A stretch of 64,000 bases of DNA from Faecalicoccus acidiformans. GTDB lineage: Bacteria > Bacillota_I > Bacilli_A > Erysipelotrichales > Erysipelotrichaceae. The notes under the pieces are model-generated. The model searched no databases and was not told the DNA's origin. It saw nothing but the letters and a program-made list of their open reading frames with translations. A program made the position numbers and the translations under genes. Below, one piece after another: positions 1-8,076 of this stretch (positions are counted from its first letter, which is position 1; the number at the start of each line of letters is the position of its first letter). The stretch covers positions 62,001 to 126,000 of the forward strand of contig NZ_JACHHD010000001.1 in the NCBI RefSeq assembly GCF_014202635.1, given 5' to 3'.

Positions 1-1167
1 CAATCTCTTATTCAAAAAAGAGCGGAGTTAACTGCGGAACTAGAACAAAATAATGGTACATTAATTGAACTTGCATCTGGTGAGCTTCCTTTGTTATTGG
101 TCGAAAACCTTATTCGAGATATTAAATTGACAGCGGAAGACGAGCATGACGATTTGATTATGCAGCAAGCCTTTGGCCAGCTTGAGACTCTTTTATGTGA
201 GTATAATAAGTTACACACTGAAGATGTTTCTGCAAATCAGAAGTTCGTTGATTTTGTAAAGGAACATACTTTTGAAAGTCAAACCACTCCAGTTTATAAA
301 CTGTCTGACCATGCGTTGTTCCAAGCAAACTCTTTGGCAGAAGATCTACTATCTCTAAAGAAGAAACAAACCATTGATGTGTTAGAAAGGAAACACATTT
401 TAAAGCATCAGCTGGACGAAGTAGATAGTTATCTTTCACTGGATATTAATGAGAAAGAACTTAATGCAAAATTAGCTGAGATTAAAAAACAAGAGAAAGT
501 TCTTGTAGAAATGCAGGTCAAAAAGACATCGCTTGATCAAAAGAGAGCTGAGCTTGAATCAAAATTAGCAATTAAGACATCTGAATACAATCGCATAGTT
601 GAAAGATATTTGGCGGCGGTAGAGTTGACAGACGATGCTAAAAGACAATTAAAGTATTCAAGTATTGCACTTCAAATTATTGATAAATTCTCTGTTGAGC
701 TTCAGAAAAGAAAAACCGGAGCTCTTGGAGAAACAATTACAGATTGCTATAAAAAGCTGGCAAATAAGAAAAATCTTATCAGCCAAATCAAAGTGGATCC
801 TCAATCGCTTAGCCTAAGTTACATAGATAAACAGGGAAATCTCGTGGCAAAAGAGTCGTTATCGGCTGGAGAGAAGCAATTAATGGTTATCGCAATCTTG
901 TGGGCATTGGCTATCTGTTCCGCAAAAAAACTTCCGGTGATCATTGATACACCATTGTCACGATTAGACTCGATGCACAGAAAGTCATTAGTCACAACAT
1001 ATTTTCCTAAGGCAAGTGATCAGACGATAATTCTCTCCACAGATTCTGAAATCGATAGATATTATTATGGCTTGATGAAAGATTATGTGGGTGATGAATT
1101 TACACTTGAGTACAATGAAGAAACTCAGAGTACGAAAATTTTAAAGGGGTATTTTCAAGGGAAATGA
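1..1167 (+). CDS. dndD: DndD, C-terminal part (5' end outside window)
   Basis: DndD is the SMC/RecN-like ATPase of the DNA phosphorothioation machinery, working with DndC and DndE to put sulfur into the DNA backbone. The frame is open from base 1, so the gene starts upstream. About 388 residues are visible, against 650-700 for the whole family. They begin with coiled-coil sequence (roughly residues 90-190 of the visible part, rich in K, E and L) and end with an ABC signature (LSAGEKQL, near base 865), Walker B (PVIIDTPLSRLDS) and an ILSTDSEID segment typical of DndD. The stop overlaps the dndE start as ATGA, so the two are translationally coupled. Family assignment is firm; whether the missing N-terminal Walker A is intact cannot be seen. 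Confidence 0.93.
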   Translation, partial: QSLIQKRAELTAELEQNNGTLIELASGELPLLLVENLIRDIKLTAEDEHDDLIMQQAFGQLETLLCEYNKLHTEDVSANQKFVDFVKEHTFESQTTPVYKLSDHALFQANSLAEDLLSLKKKQTIDVLERKHILKHQLDEVDSYLSLDINEKELNAKLAEIKKQEKVLVEMQVKKTSLDQKRAELESKLAIKTSEYNRIVERYLAAVELTDDAKRQLKYSSIALQIIDKFSVELQKRKTGALGETITDCYKKLANKKNLISQIKVDPQSLSLSYIDKQGNLVAKESLSAGEKQLMVIAILWALAICSAKKLPVIIDTPLSRLDSMHRKSLVTTYFPKASDQTIILSTDSEIDRYYYGLMKDYVGDEFTLEYNEETQSTKILKGYFQGK

Positions 1168-1550
1168 TTATTAAACAAGTTCGCCTTTCGCAACAGGCAA
1201 AAGATCAACTTGCCAGACTAAAAGGAAAGACTGGCATTAAAAACTGGAATATTTTATGCAGATGGGCTTTGACATATTCTCTCGCAGAAAAGACGGTACC
1301 CACGGATATTCCTATTGTTAATGATAGCAATTTGGAAATGTCCTGGTTCACTTTTGGTGGAGACTATTACGAAATCTATGAGGCATTGATTAAGTCGTGG
1401 TGCATAAATATGGGATTGCCAACAGATGATGATACTGTATCAAAGTATTTTCGCCTGAATTTGGAAAGAGGTATCTCACATTTGTGCGGGACAGGCTTTA
1501 TTAAAAACATTGAGGACTTAATCAATCTGGCTGTGAGGGAAAAGGTATGA
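1164..1550 (+). CDS. dndE: DNA sulfur modification protein DndE
   Basis: DndE is the small DNA-binding partner of the DndCDE phosphorothioation complex and is thought to bind nicked or duplex DNA. This 128-residue product has the usual family length. It carries the conserved pattern LKGKTGIKNWNILCRWAL near the N terminus, DSNLEMSWFTFGG in the middle and FRLNLERGISHL plus IKNIEDLI near the end. It overlaps dndD by four bases at the start and the cysteine desulfurase by four bases at the end, which places it inside one operon. No truncation is visible. Confidence 0.93.
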   Translation: MIIKQVRLSQQAKDQLARLKGKTGIKNWNILCRWALTYSLAEKTVPTDIPIVNDSNLEMSWFTFGGDYYEIYEALIKSWCINMGLPTDDDTVSKYFRLNLERGISHLCGTGFIKNIEDLINLAVREKV

Positions 1551-2698
1551 GTATTTATCTGGATTACAATGCATCTTCTCCAATCGATACACGAGTATTA
1601 GATACAATGATGGATATATACAAGAATCACATTGGAAATGCAGATAGCCGTACACATAATCATGGTGATCAAGCCAGAGTAATAGTTGAAAATGCCAGGA
1701 AAGCAGTTGCTGGTTTATTAGGCATTTCATCCTCTGAAGTGTTTTTTACAAGTGGAGCCACAGAGAGTAATAATATTGCGATTCAAGGCTTAGAAGAATA
1801 TGCGCTGAAAAGCGGAAAGAATCACATTATCACTACCTCTATAGAACATAAGGCAATTCTCGAAACTGTAAAATCAATGGTAAGAAGGGGATTTGAAATC
1901 GATATTGTTGATCCGGAGCCTACTGGTAGAGTAAGTATGGAGAAGATTATAGAGAGGGTTCGGGACAATACGCTTCTTGTAAGCGTAATGCATGTTAACA
2001 ACGAGACAGGCATTATTCAGCCAATTGAGGAACTGGGCCGTGAATTAGGAAAAAGAGATATCCTGTTCCACATTGATGCAACACAAAGTTGTGGGAAACT
2101 TGTGCAGGAGTTAAGGAACGCAAAGTACAATATGCTTTCGTTTAGCGCGCACAAGCTAAAAGGACCACAGGGTGTTGGGGCGCTTGTCTTAAGACGCACT
2201 GGATATAAACTTCCTCCGGTCAAGGCTATTATGTATGGAGGACAACAGGAACATGGTATTCGTCCAGGAACAATTCCGGTTGCATTAGTTGGTGGTTGTG
2301 GCAAGGCCTGTGAAATTGCAGCAGACGAATACATGGATAACTCAAAAAAAATAAAAGAGATAAAGACTGCATTACTCGATTTACTAAATGAATCAGGGCT
2401 TTCCTATTCGTTTAATGGAGATCAGGAATATTGCTTAGATTCAACGGTTAATCTTTGCCTTCAAGGGGTTTCTTCGGAAGCGTTAATGCTTTCAACAAAA
2501 GAATACTGCAGCATATCTAATGGATCAGCATGTACTTCAAAAAGTTATGAACCAAGTTATGTGCTGAAGGCTATGGGAATCTCCAACGAGCAAATTGAGG
2601 ATTCAATAAGGATTAGCTGGGGAGCTGATACAGATTTGGATGAGTTCAAAAAGCAATTTTCAAAATTGTTAGAGATGGCAAAAATACTTGTAAATTAA
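1547..2698 (+). CDS. dndA: Cysteine desulfurase of the Dnd cluster (DndA/IscS-like)
   Basis: A PLP-dependent class V aminotransferase-fold enzyme that takes sulfur from cysteine and would supply it to DndC for DNA phosphorothioation. The 383 residues include the N-terminal YLDYNASSP motif, the PLP-contacting SIEHKAI histidine (about residue 101), the PLP lysine in SAHKLKGPQG (about 202) and the catalytic cysteine in NGSACTS (about 329). The start overlaps dndE as ATGA. Dnd clusters usually place dndA first or divergent; here it follows dndE and sits directly before the CBASS genes. It could also serve Fe-S or thiouridine assembly, but the overlap argues for Dnd. Confidence 0.9.
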   Translation: MSIYLDYNASSPIDTRVLDTMMDIYKNHIGNADSRTHNHGDQARVIVENARKAVAGLLGISSSEVFFTSGATESNNIAIQGLEEYALKSGKNHIITTSIEHKAILETVKSMVRRGFEIDIVDPEPTGRVSMEKIIERVRDNTLLVSVMHVNNETGIIQPIEELGRELGKRDILFHIDATQSCGKLVQELRNAKYNMLSFSAHKLKGPQGVGALVLRRTGYKLPPVKAIMYGGQQEHGIRPGTIPVALVGGCGKACEIAADEYMDNSKKIKEIKTALLDLLNESGLSYSFNGDQEYCLDSTVNLCLQGVSSEALMLSTKEYCSISNGSACTSKSYEPSYVLKAMGISNEQIEDSIRISWGADTDLDEFKKQFSKLLEMAKILVN

Positions 2699-2708
2699 GG
2701 TGAATACC

Positions 2709-3725
2709 ATGAAATTAAAACGTGAATTTGCTGATTTTTATAAAGAAATTAGGATTGATAGCGAGACTCATGCTCTAAAAGAGAAGAGAGAAATTTTAGA
2801 AGATGATATTAAATCAAAGCTCCCTGGCATTCTTGTGGATCACAATATCAGTATTAGTAAAACTGACATCAGAATGATTGATCAAGGTAGCTATAAGTAC
2901 AACACTACGATTAAGGATGATATCGTTGATCGCGATGTAGCTGTTATGATTCCGCTGGATACTTCTACTAATTCAGATCCGCGAATAATCAAAGGATATT
3001 TACGTGATGCCATCAATATTTCGCCCCGTACGGTAGCAATTAAAGAGCCTTGTGTCAGGGCTTCGTATTATGAGAATGGAAAAGAATGGCTTCATATTGA
3101 TTTACCTCTTTATGCAACAGACGGTAGTTGTGTCTATCTTGCAAGGGGAAAAGAGTTTAGCAACAGCTATTCTTGGGAAGATGCAGATCCGGATGGCTTA
3201 AACGATTATCTGTGTGGCCAGATCAATGGCAATGATCAGCTACGCAGAATCATATGCTTTATTAAAAAATGGCGGAATGAGCAGTATTCCGGATCAACGA
3301 ATGATCATGAAGTTCCTCCGAGCATAGGGTTGACACTTCTTGCCTGCGACTGCTTTTCTGCACAATCCACGATTGAGGGAGACGATGACTTGCTTTCGTT
3401 GCAAAAGACAATGAAAGGCATTCTGGACAAGTTCACGTATACGGCAGACAGTAGCGGCAATCTGATAAAGACGATAACAAAATATCTTCCTGTAACTCCA
3501 TATACGGACGTTTTTAAGAAGATGAAAGAAAGCAGCTCATACATAACAACGTTTTATAATCGACTTTCAAAAGCGGTTGATAATCTCACAAACGCTGTGA
3601 ATGTTGAGTCCGCACACGATGCCGGCGAGTATGTTCAGAAGGTGTTGGGAGATAGTTTTACAGTTCCAGCCAAAGAAGCAGTTGCGGCATCTGCGCAAAA
3701 CAAGCGAGAACATAGTTTTGGATAA
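2709..3725 (+). CDS. CBASS CD-NTase (cyclic oligonucleotide synthase)
   Basis: Predicted cGAS/DncV-like nucleotidyltransferase that makes a cyclic di- or trinucleotide alarm signal on phage infection. The 338-residue protein shows the GS motif (GSYKYNT, residues 60-66), a metal-binding D-x-D (D74, D76 in DRDV) and a third acidic residue in HIDLPLY (D131). The ATG at 2709 was chosen because AAGGTG lies six bases upstream; that site overlaps the stop of the preceding cysteine desulfurase, which suggests coupled translation. A GTG at 2700 sits inside the SD sequence and is less likely. The protein ends in HSFG: a C-terminal glycine is what Cap2 conjugates to targets in type II CBASS. The nucleotide product cannot be told from sequence. 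Confidence 0.88.
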   Translation: MKLKREFADFYKEIRIDSETHALKEKREILEDDIKSKLPGILVDHNISISKTDIRMIDQGSYKYNTTIKDDIVDRDVAVMIPLDTSTNSDPRIIKGYLRDAINISPRTVAIKEPCVRASYYENGKEWLHIDLPLYATDGSCVYLARGKEFSNSYSWEDADPDGLNDYLCGQINGNDQLRRIICFIKKWRNEQYSGSTNDHEVPPSIGLTLLACDCFSAQSTIEGDDDLLSLQKTMKGILDKFTYTADSSGNLIKTITKYLPVTPYTDVFKKMKESSSYITTFYNRLSKAVDNLTNAVNVESAHDAGEYVQKVLGDSFTVPAKEAVAASAQNKREHSFG

Positions 3726-3728
3726 GAT

Positions 3729-5396
3729 ATGACTGTTAAAGAGATTTTAGAATCATATGAGGAGATCACTGTAGAAGAGCAAGTTCTTGAAGGAGTGCTT
3801 TTCTTTACTCTGTTTGAGAAGAAATTCCTGTTTTTTGCTCCTGAGAAAGATGACCCTTCTTCGATGGCTACGGTATATCTTTACGATGACAATCTACTGG
3901 ACTTTCCACATGTCATGCTCCGGGAAAACTCAATTATCGATGGAAAATACCTCCCAAATGGAACATATAGATGGATATGTCTTTTTGAACAAGAGAGCAT
4001 AGTAAACACGATTGTTTCATATGAGGATAAGATTTTCGATTGCGTTGACCGGTTAATTGAACTGCTATCCATGACTTCAGTAGAGCGTGAAAGAGAATTT
4101 CAGAAAGAATTCATGTACTACTGGAACAGCGAATCTGCTGGAAATAACAAGGTCTCTGTATATTTAGAGCAAGCTACGCAATTCACAGAATTGGATGCGT
4201 TCTACGGCGAAAAAAAAGTCCGCTTAATTCAGAAAGGGCTAAATCTCTCCGATATAGACGACAGAGATAAGTCTGAGCGGAAATGGACTCATCATATTGA
4301 AAATGATGTGTTCTATATTCCAGTAACAGATAGCCGGGGCATTCTTCCACCGCACAGAGGTTACCAATGGACTGCGAATGAAGTGCAAAACATCGTTTAC
4401 GGAAAGCAAATAGAACATATCAGCGACGACACATTTCAGTCGATTAAAAGCAAGGTCCCCAAAACGCAAGATGTTATTCTTGTTTTCGGAATGAGAACAG
4501 ATCTTTCAAACGTTTATTTTGCCTTGAAAGTAAAGTGTAAGAACAGCAACAATCATACATTGCTAGAGAAATTACTCTCAGATATTGTAACGCTTGAGTC
4601 TCTCCCTACAGAGAGAAAGGATTACTCATATTTGTGTGAGCAAATAGGAAATGATATAGGATTGCTGAACAAAAGAATTTTACTTATTGGTGCTGGTTCT
4701 TTGGGAAGTTATGTCGCATTTGAGCTTGTGAAGAACGGTGCAAAGTACTTGAAGATATATGATGGCGACAAGTTTGAAGAAGAAAATGTTCTTCGTTGGG
4801 CATACGGAGGCATTGGCAAGGGCTCAAACAAAGCAACAACTATTCAGATTTTGCTAAAGTTGCTTCATCCAGAAATCAATATAGAAGTATGCGATGCAAA
4901 TATAAGCGCGCATTCTCTGATGGAGGAAATCAGCAACAAGGATTTGATCATATTTACTATTGGAAGTAGCGACGAACAAATAAAACTGAATAGTGTATTA
5001 AAAAGAGCAAACTGTCCCATACCTGCAATCTTTGTTTGGCTTGAGGAAGGTGGAACTAATAGCCATATTCTATTTGTAAATTATCAGATGCCTGGATGTT
5101 TTGAATGTCTGTATACAGATTCAAACGGAGAACTTGTGAATAATAGAGCTAGGAAGAATTCATCGGCAGCTACGGAAAATAACATAATTCGAAATGGTTG
5201 TGGAGGTACAAGGGCTGCCTATGGAACAGCGATTCTTCTTAGAACAACAGCAGCCTTATTGGATGTAATACGAGATTATGATGAGCATAAGATTATGACG
5301 AATACTCTGATAGATATAACACCAGAAAGAATCACTATTTCTGACACGGAATTCCCGATGGAGGCATGTAATTGTTGTGGAGATACGGGCAAATAG
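3729..5396 (+). CDS. cap2: CBASS Cap2, E2-E1 fusion ubiquitin-like ligase
   Basis: Cap2 activates and conjugates the C terminus of the CD-NTase to cellular targets, priming it for signalling. The 555-residue protein has an N-terminal E2-like region (conserved GTYRWICLF near residues 82-90) and a C-terminal ThiF/E1 domain. The E1 part starts with the nucleotide-binding loop ILLIGAGSLGS (about residues 316-326). It continues with a candidate E1 cysteine in NGCGGTRAAYG (about 490) and two cysteine pairs, CFEC (about 457) and CNCC (about 549), that resemble the E1 zinc site. It begins three bases after the CD-NTase stop and overlaps cap3 by 20 bases. Order and domain make-up match type II CBASS well. 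Confidence 0.88.
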   Translation: MTVKEILESYEEITVEEQVLEGVLFFTLFEKKFLFFAPEKDDPSSMATVYLYDDNLLDFPHVMLRENSIIDGKYLPNGTYRWICLFEQESIVNTIVSYEDKIFDCVDRLIELLSMTSVEREREFQKEFMYYWNSESAGNNKVSVYLEQATQFTELDAFYGEKKVRLIQKGLNLSDIDDRDKSERKWTHHIENDVFYIPVTDSRGILPPHRGYQWTANEVQNIVYGKQIEHISDDTFQSIKSKVPKTQDVILVFGMRTDLSNVYFALKVKCKNSNNHTLLEKLLSDIVTLESLPTERKDYSYLCEQIGNDIGLLNKRILLIGAGSLGSYVAFELVKNGAKYLKIYDGDKFEEENVLRWAYGGIGKGSNKATTIQILLKLLHPEINIEVCDANISAHSLMEEISNKDLIIFTIGSSDEQIKLNSVLKRANCPIPAIFVWLEEGGTNSHILFVNYQMPGCFECLYTDSNGELVNNRARKNSSAATENNIIRNGCGGTRAAYGTAILLRTTAALLDVIRDYDEHKIMTNTLIDITPERITISDTEFPMEACNCCGDTGK

Positions 5397-5925
5397 CAAA
5401 TGTGTAAAAATAGCTCTTCCGAATGGCAAAGTGGTTGACGTTCTCAGTCCAGTTATGGATGAAATTTGTAAATGGATCCAGGATGATTGTTCTAAGCCAG
5501 AAAGCGGTGGATATATAGTAGGATATCAACATGAACATACGGGAAATATTTCTTTAGAAGCTGTATCACATCCGCATCTTATGGATATAAAGAATCGCTT
5601 AAGATTTGATATAAGAGATCCACGGCATCAACTGTTCCTAAAAAAGGCCAAACGTCATAAGAGCTATTATATGGGCGTATGGCATACACATCCACAAACA
5701 ATTCCGGTGCCGTCAGATATTGATTGGAATGACTGGAATGAAACCATCCACTCTGATAAGACAGGGTGCCAATATGTCTTTTTTGTCATTGCTGGTACTG
5801 ATGAATGGCGACTATGGGTTGGGGATTTTATAACCGGAGAAATCCAGGAAGCTTTTGAATGTGAAAAAGATACGAACGGAATCTATATAAAAGAGAGCGT
5901 GTTGCAAGATGAAGAAACTTTGTGA
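5377..5925 (+). CDS. cap3: CBASS Cap3, JAMM isopeptidase
   Basis: Cap3 is a JAB/MPN+ metalloprotease that removes CD-NTase conjugates formed by Cap2. The 182-residue protein carries the full JAMM signature: a glutamate in PESGGYIVG (E42), the zinc histidines in GVWHTHP (H103 and H105) and the S-x-x-D following (S113, D116). The start is a GTG at 5377 inside the end of cap2, with GGAGG about 12 bases upstream; no better in-frame start is visible. It overlaps the next gene by 17 bases. All catalytic residues are present. Confidence 0.9.
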   Translation: MEIRANSKCVKIALPNGKVVDVLSPVMDEICKWIQDDCSKPESGGYIVGYQHEHTGNISLEAVSHPHLMDIKNRLRFDIRDPRHQLFLKKAKRHKSYYMGVWHTHPQTIPVPSDIDWNDWNETIHSDKTGCQYVFFVIAGTDEWRLWVGDFITGEIQEAFECEKDTNGIYIKESVLQDEETL

Positions 5926-6733
5926 AACGATTTCAAGTAACGGAAGACAGATATTAGAGATAATAGCTCTAATAATTGTGACTTCTATACCGTGGGTTGT
6001 TGATTTACAGGAGATATTCAAGGAGTATCTGACTAATCAGCCCATTTCTCCGGATGATTTTTTTTGGCAAGCCGCGCTTAGAATGGGCAAACCCGTCGCC
6101 TCTGTTATATTATTTTTTGCCGTTCTTATAGTAATAAGGAAGTTCAATCAGGGATTCGTTATGAATCGTAAGCGTGTATATCACGACTACTGTTATGCAT
6201 GGTATTGGTTCTGTGCAAAAATCCTTGAAATTAAGAGCTGCGATTTAGTGCTCGTACCAATCCATATGCAATTCAAGTTGGTAATAAGAGCTACTTTTCA
6301 AGAATACCCACTGGATGAAACAGAATATCCGGTTGTTGAGAATGAATCAGACAGTAAAGTATTAGAAACGAATCAAGAGGATCCGACCAGGGAAATCAAC
6401 CTTGTGTTGGAAGACACGTATGAAATTGAAGCGCGACAGATTCCGAAATCGAAACAAGGATATAGGACAATCAAGATCAGCAGAAACAGTGGCGCAGACA
6501 GTTCTCGTCATTTTAGCCAAAAATACATTGAGGCAATAATCAAGTGTATCAGAGACTTAAAGGGGAAAGTGTCAGTAAACGTGTATGCCACAACTAATCC
6601 AATGAATACAAAGCATATCGCAAAAAGAGCATTTGGTTTAGGTGAAAGAGGAAATGTTGAGCATCTCTATGTGTTCCAACAGAGTAAGGACGGAAGAAGA
6701 CGCTTTGAGGAAAAAGGCAAAAAGATTTTCTGA
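5909..6733 (+). CDS. Probable CBASS effector with two membrane segments
   Basis: Last gene of the CBASS string, in the position normally held by the effector that the cyclic nucleotide activates. The 274-residue protein has two predicted transmembrane helices, about residues 16-34 (EIIALIIVTSIPWVVDL) and 57-76 (ASVILFFAVLIVI). A basic YHDYCYAWYWFC segment follows, and then a soluble domain of about 170 residues. I do not recognise that domain. Its pattern (INLVLEDTYEI, then TIKISR, then a helix and VSVNVYATT) could be a nucleotide sensor of the SAVED or two-TM-beta kind. By analogy with other two-TM effectors it would disrupt the inner membrane. The effector role is inferred from position and topology, not from homology. 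Confidence 0.65.
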   Translation: MKKLCETISSNGRQILEIIALIIVTSIPWVVDLQEIFKEYLTNQPISPDDFFWQAALRMGKPVASVILFFAVLIVIRKFNQGFVMNRKRVYHDYCYAWYWFCAKILEIKSCDLVLVPIHMQFKLVIRATFQEYPLDETEYPVVENESDSKVLETNQEDPTREINLVLEDTYEIEARQIPKSKQGYRTIKISRNSGADSSRHFSQKYIEAIIKCIRDLKGKVSVNVYATTNPMNTKHIAKRAFGLGERGNVEHLYVFQQSKDGRRRFEEKGKKIF

Positions 6734-7536
6734 GGATCTATCGGCAGGCATGTGAATATTCCGGATCCTGTTGAGCCATCTGTCCGGCGATAGAGAGCCA
6801 CCCTTCCGGAGTGAGAGAGCCATCCGCCAGCAGTTTATTCCACGGTGCTCTTGACATGAGCCTCTGTCGCACATGAATGCCCGGCAATGCAGCAGATAGG
6901 CGCTTTCAGCCCTATTGCCGAGGCAGAAAGCCTATCATGTGCTACTCATGTAAAGAGCCTTTCGCGGCATAAAGCTGCTGGCTCTATGTCACCGGAACCG
7001 TGGCTCCACCGCCGCCGGACATGTGGCGCTGCCGAGCCGTAATATTCAGCATGCAAAGAAGTTTATCTTCAGAAGATTTGCTTGCTATGTTTGCATTAAT
7101 AGAGGCTCGACGCCTACCGTATTATACATGAGGCTAAACCACCAGTCGGTTGTTCCCATGCCTTCCGGATGCTATGTTTTCCCCAAAGGAATATGAGCGG
7201 AATGGACAGGATCCGGAGCATGGTCATATAGAACGGCATATAACGAAGACAGAACGGAAGGAAACATTGTCTATGTCGTATGAGAAAAGCTGCCAGGATG
7301 CAGCAGGGGAAAAATTTTTGAGGTAGCGATTTTCCGCTTTTGGAATGAAAGTGCTAAGGACTCGGAGCTCTGGGATCTGTTCCAGAATGCCCGAGTCTTT
7401 TTCGCTGACACGGGAATATTTGCAAAAGTTGCACTGCGAGTACAACCTCGTGACGAATGGTGCATTCCACGTCAGTTCCGCCTCCAAGTATACCTTTTTA
7501 TAATGGTGATAATCCAAGGAGAAGGAGGTGGTACCA
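6734..7536. other. Non-coding stretch after the CBASS operon, with hairpins
   Basis: No convincing protein gene lies in these 800 bases. Two clear inverted repeats occur: GATAGGC/GCCTATC (6895-6901 with 6930-6936, extended inward by TTTC/GAAA) and AGAGCC/GGCTCT (6954-6959 with 6980-6985). A terminator-like hairpin ends the stretch at 7359-7402. A short minus-strand frame at 6738-6857 (39 codons, reading NKLLADGSLTPEGW and then stopping) looks protein-like but has a badly spaced ribosome site. It may be the remnant of a larger gene. The stretch could be a long 3' leader or trailer RNA, or eroded element DNA. Confidence 0.5.
7359..7402 (+). terminator. Rho-independent terminator
   Basis: GACTCGG (7359-7365) pairs with CCGAGTC (7391-7397), with an inner TCTGG/CCAGA helix, followed by TTTTT. 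It could end the Dnd-CBASS transcript 625 bases after the last gene. Confidence 0.7.
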
Positions 7537-7911
7537 ATGCAAATTAAATATGATTTGGACAAAGTCGGCATTGGCAGCCGCCTTCAGGAAGAGCGCATTC
7601 GAGCAGGGCATACGCAGGAATCACTGGCGGAGGCCATGGGAATCACCGACAAATATATCAGTAAGGTGGAAAACGGGGCTGCGGCTCCATCCCTTTCGTA
7701 CGTTATGAAGTTTTCCGACATTACCAGGACCGATGTTTGTTATCTGCTGCTGGGGATCAAAGCAAAGACTGATGTTACAGCAGCCAGCATGGTCATGGAA
7801 GCAACAGCGCCGTATGGCAAATCGCAAACCAAGTTGTCAAAGAAGGGTCAGAAGATCTGCGATGAGATGATGAAAAAGATCAAAGAGGTACTGGAAGAAA
7901 ACAATATCTGA
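7537..7911 (+). CDS. XRE-family helix-turn-helix regulator
   Basis: A 124-residue DNA-binding protein with a Cro/CI-type helix-turn-helix at about residues 7-62: IGSRLQEERIRAGHTQ, then AEAMGITDKYISKVENG, then PSLSYVMKFSD. The C-terminal half is short and charged with no recognised domain. The ATG at 7537 was chosen because AGGAGG lies just upstream; the GTG at 7528 overlaps that site. Terminators flank the gene (7359-7402 and 7980-8026), so it looks like a single-gene unit. It probably controls the integrative element or itself; target sites are unknown. Confidence 0.85.
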   Translation: MQIKYDLDKVGIGSRLQEERIRAGHTQESLAEAMGITDKYISKVENGAAAPSLSYVMKFSDITRTDVCYLLLGIKAKTDVTAASMVMEATAPYGKSQTKLSKKGQKICDEMMKKIKEVLEENNI

Positions 7912-7979
7912 CGTAAACGAAAGGTCTGCCAACGAACAAGAGTATCTGTTAGCTGGTAGTCTGATCATAGGAAAAGGAT

Positions 7980-8026
7980 GTCCGCAGGACTGCCAGGTTT
8001 CAACAGGGTAGCTCTGCGGACTTTTT
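7980..8026 (+). terminator. Rho-independent terminator after the XRE gene
   Basis: GTCCGCAG (7980-7987) and CTGCGGAC (8014-8021) form a perfect 8-bp stem followed by TTTTT. Confidence 0.8.
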
Positions 8027-8076
8027 ACATACCCATATATTGACATGAATTAACACATCAGGGAGGGGGTCAGAAC

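Noticed and set aside
6638-6874. Minus-strand open frame of 78 codons at the end of the CBASS effector
   Set aside because: It overlaps the end of a coupled CBASS gene and has no ribosome site or recognisable pattern.
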